This document shows positions 46,801 to 57,160 of a stretch of 64,000 bases of DNA, piece by piece. The stretch is from Culex pipiens pallens (taxonomy: Eukaryota; Arthropoda; Insecta; Diptera; Culicidae): NCBI RefSeq assembly GCF_016801865.2, contig NC_068938.1, forward strand, positions 210,331,734 to 210,395,733, read 5' to 3'. The translations under genes were made by a program, and so were the position numbers. Positions within the stretch are counted from its first letter, which is position 1; the number at the start of each line of letters is the position of its first letter. A model generated the notes under the pieces. That model did not search any database and was not told the DNA's origin. It was given only the letters and a program-made list of their open reading frames with translations.

Positions 46801-49800
46801 GCCCGTACATAACCCGTTCGTACTCGGCATTGTCCACGTGAACCGACGGAAGCAACCCGTGCTTGATCAGGATGTGTTTGTTCCTGTGAAGATTTGAAGA
46901 CATGTAGATTCATATCCGACCACATCCCAACTCTATTCTTACACCGTGATACACCGGTCCACTCCGACGGTGGCCTTGTACCCGAGGATGGCGAAGATCA
47001 CGACGCTGGCGTAGACCGCCGTGAAGGCATTACACACCGACACCAGAATGACATCCCGCACGCAGTTGTTCTTCGGCGTATTGTAACTGCCGAACGCGAT
47101 CAACGACCCGAACGCCAACCCAAACGAGTAAAACACCTGCGTGGCCGCGTCCAGCCACACCGTCGGTTCCAGCAGCTTCTCCACCTTGGGCGTGTACATG
47201 TGCATCAAGCCCGCCCCAGCCCCTTCCAGCGTGATCCCGCGGATGAAGAAGATGGTCAGCACGATGTACGGAAACAGCGACGTGAAGTAGACCACCTTGC
47301 CCGAGCTCTGGATGCCCTTCATCACGATGAAGAACACCACCGTCCAGGACAGCAGCAGGCAGAGCACGATCCACCACTTGAAGCCCTCCGGTTCCTCGAT
47401 GCTGGGCGACGCGTCCAGCGTGGTCCGGTACCAGAAGTACGCCGTCTCCGAGGACCGCTCGCACTCGGGCAGGTCGGTGCCGTTGAACTGGGGACAGGTG
47501 GACCACGGGAGGGTGACCTGAAGAAAACGAGAAAAATATTTGAGTTTTTGAATGAAATCGTTCTTTGCGATCTGGTTTTCTAAATCATACTCAACATATT
47601 ATTTTATTCATCTTCAACGTACAAAAATTCATCTGAAACTTTTTATCACTGACTAAAACTATCCTGTATAAATATTTGTATAAATATATGACAATATTTG
47701 TGAAAATCAGAATATTTTTCTTCAAACAAAATAGGTAACATTTAAATTTTAAAACTTGAAAGTACTGTTTAACGTGAAGATTTCCATCATTGTCATGATT
47801 TTTCCTTCAAAGATAAACATTATGCGTCGCTTTCAATATTTTGACATAATTCCTTCAACAAGTTGTTAAAAATAGTGCCCTACACATGCTGATTCCTTTT
47901 GGTAACGATTATCCCAATCCTTGTTAAGTTATGGAAATCGTCATTAATCAATGATTGCTAACTAGGACGTCAATTACTGTGCCACAAAATTATATAAATT
48001 TTGATGCACAATTGATTTAGATCAAAAATTCCTTCAGTGGCTTCAAGAAGGCAACAACCGGCACATGCTGATTCCTTTTGGTGCTGAAATTCGTTAAATT
48101 GAATTTAATACACAATTTTTTATAGTGATGACTATTTTTTCGAAAATGATCAACGGCTTCACCTTAAATGATTTTTCTTGAAAATGTTACTTTGCACGGT
48201 GTGTTTCGTAGAACAAACTTGAGATAAACAAATCGGCAAGTCTGATATTTGGCAGATTGAAAGAAGGGCTTATCCCGACATTCTGCGGGGTTCATCGAAA
48301 TAATTTATAATTATTTTTTTTTATTTTACAGGATATTTCTTCTTAAAAGTCGCTGAAAATCAATGAAATCTATCAATTTTCTTATGAATATGGGTAATTA
48401 GGGTGTAATATCAAAATCGATTTTCCAGCACAGCATTATTTTAGTTCCTTTTGGGGTCCTAAACAACTCCCCAAAGTTTGGGAACGATTGGTTTAGTCCT
48501 CACTTTGCGCAAAGCGATTCAATTTTCCATACAAATTTGTATACGAAAAATCATTTTTTTGAATTTTGATTTAAAGTAAAAACAAGTTTCACGCTATACT
48601 AAAAGCGGATTCATATTCGGATGCTCCAGGAAGTTGCATTACAACTTTCCCGAAGAGAGTATGGTGCTAACTTGCTCCTATAAAAAGATATAGCGTGTTC
48701 AAAACTCGTCCAAAACGTGTTTTTGATCGAAAATCACGTTTTAGACGAGTTTTGAGGACGCTGTATCTTTTTATAGGAGCAAGTTAGCACCATACTATCT
48801 TCGGGAAAGTTGTAGAGCACATTCCAGAGCATCCGAATATGAATCCGGTTTTGATTAGCGTGAAACGTGGATTTTTTAAATATCAAAATTCAAAAAAATG
48901 ATTTTTCCCATACAAATTTGTATGGAAAATTGAATTGCTTTGCGCAAAGTGAGGACTAAACCAATCGTTCCCTAACTTTGGGGAGTTGTTAAGGACCCTA
49001 TAAGGAACCAAAAAGTTGCTGTGTTAGCCAAATTTGGACAACTTTATTTTTTTTCAGTTGCCCCGACCCTTCTTAGATTTGCGTGAAACTTTGTCCTAAG
49101 GGGTAACTTTTGTCCCTGATCACGAATCCGACATCCGTTTTTTTTTAATATCTCGTGACGCGCCCCTCCGACTGTACGCGTACGGCCCCTTCAATTTTTG
49201 AACATGCGAAAAAATAGGTGTTTTTCAATAATTTATAGCCTGAAACGGTGATGGGATAGAAATTTGGTATCAAAGAGACTTTTATGTAAAATTAGACGCC
49301 CGATTTGATGGCATACTCAGAATTCCGGAAAAACGTATTTTGCTTCGTTAAGTTTTAAAAATTCTCCCATTTTCCGTTCCTCGACTGTAAAAAAATTTCG
49401 TTTTCAATAATTTGCAGCCTGAAACGGTGATAAGATAGACATTTGGTGTCAAAGGGACTTTTACGTAAAATTAGACGCCCGATGTGATGGCGTACTCAAA
49501 ATTCCGAAAAAAACGTATTTTGCATCGAAAAAAAAAACACAGAAAAAGTTTTAAAAACTCTGCCATTTTCTGTTACTCAACTGTAATTTTTTTTGGAACA
49601 TGTCATTTTATGGAAAATTTAATCTACTTTTCGAATCTACATTGACCCAGAAGGGTAATTTTTTCATTTAGAACAAAATTTTTCATTTTAAAATTTCGTG
49701 TTTTCTCTAACTTTGCAGGGTTGTTTTAGAGTGTAACAATGTTCTACAAAGTTGTAGAGCAGACGTCCAAATGCTTTTTCGCAATTTTACATCACCGCCA

Positions 49801-51785
49801 TCTTGGATTTCAAAATTCTAAATCAGTAGATTAGAGTTGTTTAGACGTTATACTTAAACAAATTGAAAAGATTTTGAAAGTGAATATTTTTATAGAAAGG
49901 AGCACTTTATCCAATATTGAGTGAAGTGAATTTGAATTAAAAGTTTGAGTTTGCATCTTAAAAATATGTTTTGAATTCGTTTGTAAGAATTTAACAATTA
50001 ATTTTTTTAAAGTAAAATCATTCAACAAGTTTAAGCCAATTCAGTAAGATTGTAAGATTGTTTTGTTTAAGTATTTACATTATTTTTTAAGATTTCAGTC
50101 AATTTAATATATATTTTGAGATTGAATTAATTTCCTTGAATAAACTTTATAAGATTAAGATCAATCTTATTCAAATATTAAAAAGATTTAAATATTTAGT
50201 TATGGTTTGCAAGGAGCTATAAATTTGGTACAAGCAATATAACACTGAATATTTTTTTTTAAAGAATAAAACAGATATGAAAATGGTAGGTAACCTTGTT
50301 TCATTTGCGAAAATAAAAAAAATGTTTATGATAACTTTTCTACAAAAAGTAGGTACAGCTCACACTCAATTATCCGAAGGCTTTGGCAAACTTTTACTTC
50401 GGAAACAGACAAAAAAAAAATTTTTCACTGCCTTTTTTTTATTTTCGAGCTAAAGAATGACCCCTAAACTATTCTAAAGTGATTTTGAATTTTTAAATTC
50501 AAGATGGCGGTCAAAATGGTGGTGATAAAATATTGAAAAATGCATTTTTTAATTTAGTGTTCAATCAACCATTCAAGTTTGACTAAAATAGAGCACAGAT
50601 CTCGAATTTGATATTAAAAATCAGGAAATAATAAAAAAACAAAAAAAAATTTTTTTGTTTATGTTTCGATTATCCATACAAACCTTCGGATAATCGAACT
50701 TCGGATAATCGAGGCTTCGGATAATCGAGTCTGGACTGTATTACAAAAATAAAGAGACCAAACAAACGTAAACAATATGATGTGGATAAAAGAACACAGA
50801 AAACCATGATATCTCTGGTTAGTTTCCAACATTAATTTGCATTTTTCTCTGAAACAAACTAAATTTTCATTGGAATCTTATACTCATAAAAAGATCGAAC
50901 ATCTTAATTATCTCGATTATCTGAATCTGAAGTCTAATTATCTCGATTACCTGAAGTCTCGTTTATCCCAAGTTTGATTATCCGGAGGTCACCTCACAAA
51001 CTTCAGGCAATCGATTCACGAAAAAACATTTTAATTATTTTCTTATTTTCAAAGTCAAATTTGAGTTAACCAAATGATACCAAATAAGTCAAATTCGACT
51101 GATTGATTAGTGAATATTTTTAAAACCATCACCGCCATATTGGCCTCCATCTTGGATTACATGTTCCAGGATTATTTTAGAGCCATTTTGCATTTTTGAC
51201 AACAGAAAAAAAAATGTGAATCGATTATCATAACATTCGATTAGCCGAAGTGTTTTTTTGCGAGGACTTCGGATAATCGAGTCTGGGCTATAGTTTCTTA
51301 TGTTGAGCCATGGTTGATAGATAACTTTCATTCAATAAAAAAAGTTAATCATGTGGTTCCATCCAGGATCGAACTGGAGACCTTCTGCGTGTAAAGCAGA
51401 CGTGATAACCGCTACACTATGGAACCACCGCATACTCTTTCTTTGCGCACAGCCCGCTGCGATTTTTCTTTTTCTCAATCGCTCAACCGCTTTTTTTTTT
51501 ACTCAACCCCACCAAGCCCTGCCTAACCAAAGGCGCACACTTCGGAACTCACCCTAAAGCTGTTGAAGAAGTAGAAAAAGCACCAGGTGATGATTACGTT
51601 GTAGTAGATGGCCACGAACAGCGTCACGATGCAGGACGAGATGCCGATGCCACCCAGCCAGGGGTGTATCGTGTTCCACACGCCGAGGGCGCCCAGCCGC
51701 ATCCGTTGGCCCATCCCGAGCTCGATCAGGAACAGCGGGATTCCCTCCAGAATCAGCATTACCATGAAGGGGATGAGAAAGGCGC
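34610..51785 (-). CDS. Orphan SLC6 sodium-coupled transporter, NTT4/SLC6A15-17-like (N-terminus outside window)
   Basis: Minus-strand exons: 51785-51553, 47517-46943, 46883-46736, 46668-46467, 46406-46247, 46188-46026, 45967-45767, 41390-41322 and terminal 34843-34610 (stop TAG); phases agree at every junction, about 661 aa present. Expected role: Na+-driven uptake of neutral amino acids across the plasma or vesicle membrane. The first exon here starts inside the GGAFLIPF motif at the end of TM1, so the cytoplasmic N-terminus and most of TM1 lie right of the window. Seen are ELGMGQRMRLGALGVW, YYNVIITWCFFYFFNSF (TM3), DAATQVFYSFGLAFGSLIAF (TM6), NNCVRDVILVSVCNAFTAVY, GTGLAFIVFTQAIVQLPGAP (TM8) and YPDWVMGIALAMILASVLPM PVVFLLRRF (TM12). 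NNC, STGLAF-like and PVVFLLRRF-like segments favour the SLC6A15/17 branch over monoamine or GABA carriers. The cytoplasmic tail includes DFD-DDDDDD, formed across the last junction. Confidence 0.93.
35040..37630. repeat. 9-bp satellite array (TTTTTGTCA and variants), about 2.6 kb
   Basis: About 285 units of a 9-mer. Blocks: mainly TTTTGGTCA at 35090-35640, TTTTTGTCA at 35660-35925, TTTTTGTAA at 35926-36315, TTTTTGTCA at 36316-36905, then mixed units to 37630. Because the unit is a multiple of 3 and contains no stop in five of six frames for most variants, it creates large spurious open frames on both strands; these are not genes. It lies in an SLC6 intron. Confidence 0.97.
36905..37390. repeat. 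243-bp higher-order duplication within the 9-bp array
   Basis: The irregular marker TTATTTTATGTCGTTTTTGT begins at 36911 and again at 37154; the marker GTCAATTTTGGTAATTTTGG begins at 37071 and again at 37314. Both offsets are exactly 243 (27 x 9), although the units between differ by small exchanges. Confidence 0.9.
37631..39067. other. SLC6 intron sequence without recognised elements
   Basis: AT-rich, no coding exon, no clear inverted repeat. Probably mixed intron and old repeat remnants. Confidence 0.4.
39068..39231. mobile_element. 164-bp TIR element (ACAGAGCGG ends)
   Basis: Left ACAGAGCGGATTC, right CGAACCCGCTCTGT in inverse orientation; interior ATTCGAATGAGCTAATCC versus ATTCGGATTAG. 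Ends are similar to those of the element at 63008-63372. Confidence 0.6.
39898..40092 (-). CDS. Candidate alternative SLC6 terminal exon, isoform 2 (Thr/Gln-rich tail)
   Basis: After an acceptor (TTATAG, AG at 40094-40093) a phase-0 frame encodes 64 residues plus stop: TKTDDSSAAATTTTT, then NSVTIVTTTTTASSLKPIL, ending in a poly-Gln run and RQ. It follows the 41390-41322 exon in phase. Codon third positions are GC-rich like the other SLC6 exons, while the flanking intron is AT-rich. It would give the transporter a quite different cytoplasmic tail. It could instead be a chance frame in a simple-repeat region. Confidence 0.5.
   Translation of the reverse strand, partial: TKTDDSSAAATTTTTNRTRHLTSPPNSVTIVTTTTTASSLKPILATTGSNKRQQQQQQQQQQRQ
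41391..42800. other. SLC6 intron, unique-looking
   Basis: Between the 41390-41322 exon and the repeat cluster starting near 42829. Mixed composition with GT-rich stretches (42340-42480). No exon or RNA recognised. Confidence 0.4.
42829..43359. mobile_element. Cluster of MITEs with TACACAGTAA ends
   Basis: TACACAGTAAAA begins at 42829; a second element runs 43137-43358, from TACACAGTAATTTTC to TTTTTTCTGTGTA. Repeated TGTGTAAATTTACA and GGTAAAATTACACATTTTC motifs recur through 43660-43860. Individual borders are partly uncertain. Confidence 0.6.
44104..45044. mobile_element. 941-bp TIR element containing nested units
   Basis: Left end TACACAGTAAAAAAGAGTG, right end GTACTCTTTTTACTGTGTA in inverse orientation. 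Inside are a tRNA-like module (44352-44420), an inverted pair GTACACCCAAAGG / GGTTGGGTGTACGATG (44124, 44589) and a further MITE about 44694-44920 ending in TTTTTTTTCTGTGTA. Confidence 0.65.
44352..44420 (+). pseudogene. tRNA-like module (SINE-type) inside a MITE
   Basis: It carries a Pol III A-box-like TGGCGCGGTGGTAGCGTG and a B-box GGTTCAATCC at tRNA spacing, with an intervening stem-like CAGCAACCTAGAAGTTG. The ends (GCGTCCA, TCGTTCTG) do not pair as an acceptor stem, so it is not a functional tRNA gene. Confidence 0.6.
47805..48170. repeat. Dispersed repeat, copy 2 (inverse of 27141-27520)
   Basis: Same blocks as copy 1 in reverse orientation (TGCCCTACACATGCTGATTC corresponds to GAATCAGCATTTGTAGGGCA; TTGCTAACTAGGACGTCAAT). 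It lies in the intron between SLC6 exons 51785-51553 and 47517-46943. Confidence 0.8.
48426..49026. mobile_element. 600-bp palindromic (foldback) element
   Basis: Two arms of about 290 bp meet near 48728: CTCCTATAAAAAGATA / TATCTTTTTATAGGAG, GGATGCTCCAGGAA / CAGAGCATCC, TTTGCGCAAAGCG and AGGACTAAACCAATCGTTCC all appear inverted. Ends are CAGCACAGCATTATTTTAGT and GGAACCAAAAAGTTGCTGTG. Non-coding. Confidence 0.88.
49060..49215. mobile_element. Partial relative of the 26827-27140 MITE
   Basis: AGTTGCCCCGACCCTTCTTA, GCGTGAAACTTTGTCCTAAG and GGGTAACTTTTGTCCCTGAT are shared with 27034-27115 in inverse order. The second arm is absent. Confidence 0.75.
49221..49580. repeat. Tandem pair of ~180-bp repeats
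   Basis: TTTTCAATAATTTATAGCCT (49222) and TTTTCAATAATTTGCAGCCT (49401) start two copies, 179 bp apart, each continuing with GAAACGGTGAT, TAAAATTAGACGCCCGAT and AACGTATTTTGC. Confidence 0.85.
50350..51290. mobile_element. Element(s) with TTCGGATAATCGA motifs
   Basis: CTTCGGATAATCGAGTCTGG occurs at 50716-50735 and again near 51258-51280; CACTCAATTATCCGAAGG (50366) and GTTTGATTATCCGGAGGTCA (50970) are inverse-type ends. The motif also occurs three times in a row near 50684-50730. Probably two adjacent related MITEs. Confidence 0.55.
51354..51426 (-). tRNA. tRNA-Val (anticodon UAC)
   Basis: A 73-nt cloverleaf on minus. The acceptor stem GGTTCCA (51426-51420) pairs with TGGAACC, discriminator A (51354). 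The A box is TAGTGTAGCGGTTATCACG, the anticodon arm TCTGC-TTTACAC-GCAGA carries TAC, and the B box is AGTTCGATCCT. A T run (51341-51335) follows as terminator. It lies in an SLC6 intron on the same strand, 126 bp upstream of the exon acceptor-side neighbour's donor at 51552. Confidence 0.96.
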
Positions 51786-53570
51786 CTGTTTTAATGGGTA
51801 GATGGAGAAACGAAGTTGGAAGGTTAGAAACTTTTGAGGCACGTGGGGAGGATTAAATTGTGGTTAGTTTGAGAGTTGTAGACAGTAGCGAGAAAGTATT
51901 CGACATGTCGTGTCAGGAAGTTATGTCTAATCTTAGTCATGCAATGTTATTACAGGGTCGTAATAATCGTTGTACTTATTAAGATGTGCCCAATTTGGCA
52001 TATTTCAGTTCATAATACACTCAGTTTAATAAAAGCTTCCAAAATGGTCAAACCCGAATGACTCACGGGAATGTTTGCTCTTCCCAACTGACTGTAACTT
52101 GTCGCGTCTAATTCGGCTTGGATTATAGGACAGGACGTGGTGCACGAAAAATAACGACCAGAAAGGAGGATTGGTTATGGTCACCGCAGGTGGGTCAGCA
52201 CAGCACATGTTCAGTAGAGCTACTTAAACCTAGCTGTATTGTCGTAAAAGTCTACGCGCGACTTAGCGCGACTCAGCCAGCATACACGGGGCGGTTATTG
52301 GATTAGCGCGCCCCGATGAGTAATTACGGACGAATTGAATCAATAAACGGAATGGGGCGAAAGTTTCCCTTTTCTTCGCACTTGCTTGCCGAAGGATTGT
52401 TCGATGATTGGTTTGTTTGTGTTTGGGTGTTGCAGTTGTTTGATGAATGAGATTTAAAGATAATTATTTTGTTTTCAAGAATTTTAAAATAGTAGTATAT
52501 TATCCAACGAGGTTTACAAAGTTGGATAAACACGGCGAGTGCTGAAAAAATCAAGTTTTGCATCGAGATGCACACACATTTTTTTGCAATTTTGAAAACA
52601 CAATTTGAATGAAATTTTAAGTCAAATGTTTGTCAATTAAATTTTGTGAAAGTATCTAAGTTCATCATCCCTGTGTCAAAATCGGCACCTGCCACCGTTG
52701 CCACCGATATCGGAAGCGTGCCAATCCGTGGCAAAAACTGACGCCTACTCAGCAGCAGCAGCCCGTTCCAGTCAGTTCGCCGACACCAACAAATTGGCTG
52801 ACACCTGAGAAAGCGATAACCCGCGGCCACCGACAACAAACGGTGTTGAACCGCCGCCGCCGCGTATCCATAACATTGCCTTTGCTATTTCTGTCGCACG
52901 TGGTGGTTACGGTGCTTATCTGAAAAGCTCCCATTATCGCGGGATTTATCGTCTCCCAAGGGGGGAGGGAAATTGTTTCATTAGTAGCTTTCTTTTATGT
53001 TCTTACGGAAATAAACTTGATTTAACATTAGCTGAATTGATAAATCAGCATTTGATTTGAGTAAAATGAAAATACCTCAATCTTGAGATCCACTTGATAA
53101 CGTTCCCAATGGACCATCTATTATCACATTATATCCATTATTATGCTACCGTTACATAGTTGCAGCCAGTCTCCACAATTCTTGCTGGCAAAACGTTTTC
53201 CGAAGGTCACCACCCCCAACCCTCTCTCTATTACAACTAGTCAAAGCTGTAGTAACTGCCACTGCTGTAACCGCACATACTTCTATCGCCAAGGGTTGCA
53301 CAAGTGTTGGAACCTATTTTTAGCTGTTCAAACCCTTCAAGGAACGGGTCCAAGGAAAGTTCCACCGTTTACATACTACACAACGCGATAAAGCGCCATC
53401 ATGTCGTAGAACTGCAACTTCTCTAATGCACCCTGGAAGCACGTGGTTGAACGCATGGTTCTCCTTTGTAATAGGTTTAAAATCGAATAAGCCTGTTACA
53501 TGTTCACAAAAATACAAAAAAAAATGGATTTTGGGGATTTTTCAGATCGAAGCCCATCTAGAGGCGGGGT
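51786..53570. other. 5' intron of SLC6, left part
   Basis: Contains a fragment of the foldback family (52486-52636). A GC-rich block at 52680-52930 (minus frame of about 60 codons, no known motif) stands out and could be regulatory. No transporter exon encoding TM1 was found here or further right, so the upstream exons lie past 64000. Confidence 0.4.
52486..52636. mobile_element. Degenerate fragment of the 11351-type foldback element
   Basis: AATAGTAGTATATTATCCAA, CGAGGTTTACAAAGTTGGAT, GAGTGCTGAAAAAATCAAGT and TGAAATTTTAAGTCAAAT are shared with 11351-11460 and 15779-15860; an internal part is deleted. Confidence 0.75.
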
Positions 53571-53581
53571 TAAGTTGTAGA

Positions 53582-54526
53582 CAGGGGTGCACAACCTTTG
53601 GGCCTGATCTGATTTTTCTGAAGCAGTGGCGGGCCGGAACTAATGTTGGTAAAAGTTCAAAAAAAAATTAAAAAAAAAATCATAAAATTTATTTTATTAT
53701 GTTGTTTTAAGTAAACAAATAGTAAACTAGTGATAACTTTCAAATCCAAAGTTTTTTTGAAAAGGTCCTATAACCTATTGTTTTTCATATGACAAAAAAA
53801 AGTCGAGAAAGATGTGTTTATTTCATTTATTTGTATTTTGTTTTGGTTAAAATTGTATTGAAGTTGTTTTTCAATTCAATGAAATTTCAATTCAATTAAA
53901 TTTTTGTCACTGCAATTTTTTCCAGTTTGAAAAATCAACGAGACAAAATAAAATTTATTGAAATGAAATTTGGATTCAAATCTTCTTTACGAAAAAAATT
54001 TTTTTGCGTTGTTGTGCACCTTTATTCAAATATTTTACAAAACATTTCAAAATGATTTTAAAGACACGAAATTTAGAAAAAGTGGAGATAAATAAATACC
54101 TGATATTTTTTAATTCGTCATTCTTAAATTTTCTTAGAATTATTAAAGTAAATGAAAAAAAATCTGTCTGATTTCTTGACTTAATTTGCAAGATTTTTAA
54201 ATAATTCAAAAATATGTACAGCGATCTTTATTATCGATATAATTAATTTGCTTTTTTGAAGCTTGTTTTCAGCAAACTTTTTCATTAAAAAGATGTTCTG
54301 AAAAAATACATTATTTTTGCCTACTCATTTATGAAAAATCAATTTCAATCAAAATCTTCAAAAATGTAACCATTCATTTAGAAGTAAGAATTGCCAAAAC
54401 TTTAAGAAATTGAAAAAAATACAATGGCAAAATCCTAACAAAACGATGAATTAGCAACATTTTATGTCAAAAGTAAAAATTAAACGGGTCGGATCTGGCC
54501 CGCGAGCCGGACGTTGGGCAGGCCTG
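53582..54526. mobile_element. hAT-type non-autonomous element, 945 bp
   Basis: Left CAGGGGTGCACAACCTTTGG, right inverse form CAGGCCTGCCCAACGTCCGG (from 54526 leftward). Flanked by the direct duplication TTGTAGA (53575-53581, 54527-54533; 8 bp if the terminal G is included), matching the 8-bp target duplications of hAT elements. Internal AGCAGTGGCGGGCCGGAA and CTGGCCCGCGAGCC are typical of hAT MITE ends. No transposase frame. A short piece of the 19976-type MITE lies inside (53745-53785). Confidence 0.8.
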
Positions 54527-54547
54527 TTGTAGAATATTAATTAAATG

Positions 54548-56115
54548 GAGCAATTCCAGCTCAAATCAGGAATTTTTCTGGTACTTTTGTACCCGACCCT
54601 CTCCGATTTCAATGAAACTTTTTAAACATGTTATCTTAGGCCTATATAAGCCATTTTTGTGTATATGGAGCCAGTTGCATTCGAAAATTACATTTGAGAA
54701 GGGCGCAAGTTATTTAAATATTTTTGTATTTTGTAATTTAAAAATTACTGTAACTCAGAGCCGTTGCATCGTATCAAAAAGTGGTCAAAGACAAACTTGT
54801 AGGAAATTGGACGAGCTTTCTGAAAAAAAATACACTGAAATAAGAATACACGCCACTTCTATGAGATTTTGTTTTTTTTAGTTTAAAAGTTTTATTTAAA
54901 TGTGATGTTACGATTTTTTTCGTTCAATTTTTTTTTGAGGAAATAGCCTAAGATGTTACAAAAAGACTCACAAAAAATGCATGATGGTATGTCTCCCTTA
55001 AAAAAAATACAAAAATCATTTATTAAAACTGTTTTTTTGAAAAATGGTCTAAACGTCGAAAATTTCAAAAACCGATAGTGGGAATCGATTCTCCAGACAA
55101 CTTTACATAAAAGTCTCCATATTGACCATTGTTCTATGTCTAATCCTTGTAAAGATACAGCGATTTTAAAACTAAAAATGTTGAAAAAATAGGTTTTTTA
55201 GTGAATTTTGGCAATTTCTATATGACAGACTCGATTTTTCAGTCTCGAAAATATTTTTACCGGAAAGCTCATCCAATTTCCCATAAGTTTGCCTTTAACA
55301 ACTTCCTAATTTGTGTGGTTTTAATATTAACGTAAGCTCCACACTGAAAAAAATATACTTTTTTTAGTTATGAGCAATGTAATTAAGCTTATATCTGTAA
55401 GCATCCAATTCAAATGCTGTTAAAGGCAAACTTATGGGAAATTGGACGAGCTTTCCGGTAATAATATTTTCGAGACTGAGAAATCGAGTCTGTCATATAG
55501 AAATTGCCAAAAATCACTAAAAAACCTATTTTTTCAACATTTTTAGTTTTAAAACCGCTGTATCTTCACAAGGATTAGACATAGGACAATGGTCAATATC
55601 GAGACTTTTATGTAAAATTGTCTGGAGAATTGATTCCCACTATCAGTTTTTGAAAATTTCGACGTTTAGACCATTTTTCAATAAAACAGTTTTAGTAAAT
55701 GATTTTTGTATTTTTTTAGAGGAGACATACCATCCTGCATTTTTGTGAGTCTTTTTGTAACATCTTAGGCTATTTCCTCAAAAATTTTGAACGAAAAAAA
55801 AATCGTGACATCACCTTTGAATATAACTTTTAAACTTAAAAAATCTCATAGAAGCGGCGTGTTTTTTTATTTCAGTGTTTTTTTTTTCGGAAAGCCCGTC
55901 AAATTTCCTACAATTTTGTCTTTGACCACTTTTTTATACGATGCAACGGCTTTGAGTTACAGTAATTTTTAAATTACAAAATACAAAAATAGTGCAGCTG
56001 GCTCCATATACACAAAAATGGCTTATATAGGCCTAGGATAACATGTCTACAAAGTTTCATTGAAGTCGGAGTACAAAAGTACCAGAAAAATTCCCGATTT
56101 GAGATGGAATTGCTC
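54548..56115. mobile_element. 1.57-kb foldback element
   Basis: The left arm starts GAGCAATTCCAGCTCAAATC and the right arm ends GATTTGAGATGGAATTGCTC. Inverted blocks run to a centre near 55330: TATATGGAGCCAG, CGTTGCATCGTATCAAAAAG, CTTAGGCTATTTCCTCAAAA-type, TGTCTAATCCTTGTAAAGAT and TTTCGAGACTGAAAAATCGA-type. The arms are about 780 bp each. No coding capacity. Pieces of one arm also occur at 59441-60900 and 63600-63860. Confidence 0.9.
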
Positions 56116-56241
56116 AATGATGAAATTATATTCTGAACAGTTTTGAAATGACTAGACTGCTTTTTAAGGAATAACAACAAACATATTGTAAATTGATACA
56201 ATAATGATTTTTAAATATCATATAAATTTTGAAAATTTCGA

Positions 56242-57160
56242 CTAATAAGCCACATTTTTATTAATCATTGTTCCACTATCGATGCAAATCATATCGGCAA
56301 GACCAACTCTTGCCGATGATGCAAGAAGAAACCCGTTGAAGGCGTGTGTGTTTTTTGTTTGCAGATTCCGCTGAACTTGAACTTGTTTACCAACAGTCGC
56401 CGGCGGTCGGCTTCCCACAGTCCCAGTGCCAGTGGTCTGTATAACTATAACATTCTGGAGGCGTCGACGATGACGAACTCTCGCCCCACCCCATTCCAAT
56501 CTATGATATAATATCAGGGTTGATAGTTGTGGTGGTGGTACCCATTAGGTTAGCCTTCCTTCGAACCAACATTGAAGCCCGATTCATACTGTACGTTATA
56601 AAAAGAGAAAATTCAGAAAAAAAAGTCGAGGAAGCCACAGCCGGTTTGCGTGCCGAACTACATTACCCGCGATTGTATGTCAGTAATGGAAACCGGACGG
56701 GTAAGTTTGTATTCTACTACCCCTCTCTCAGCTCCCATCGCTTCCAACTGCTCTGGTTGGTGGAAAATCGCCCTTTTTCCTTGCCCCGAATGCGGGTCAG
56801 CTGGGTGGAATCGATTTTTCCCCGGCGCTCTTTCCAACCCACGATGGATCAATGTTGTGAAATGAAGGTCGACGAGGAATCCGTGTCACGAATGTCGATG
56901 CATTTGTCCCACGTGGTGGGAAAGTGCATTGGTTGATTTTTTCAAGGGATAAATTTTGGTGGTCAATTTTATTTTCAAACGTTTTATGGTGAAATTTCCA
57001 GTTTTGATTTAGGAGATCGCTAATTTTCAAGTTTCAAATATGACATTTACTGATACTGAGACGTTGCAAAACACTTTCAGCGGCACTATTTTTTATAAGC
57101 CAAACTTTTTTATCTTATTGAGAAAAGTTTTGAAAAACGGTTTGAAATCATAAACAAATT
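56242..57160. other. Unique-looking SLC6 intron block
   Basis: GC-richer than its flanks (56340-56480 and 56640-56930). A 138-codon frame (56520-56936) and a 64-codon minus frame have no recognisable domain. No splice-consistent exon was supported; it may hold regulatory DNA. Confidence 0.3.

Noticed and set aside
46894..47583. Plus-strand 229-codon frame
   Set aside because: It is antisense to the SLC6 exon 47517-46943; its His/Arg/Gln-rich sequence is the shadow of GC-rich third positions.
56520..56936. 138-codon plus-strand frame as an exon
   Set aside because: No recognisable domain and overlapping frames on both strands; composition alone is not enough.
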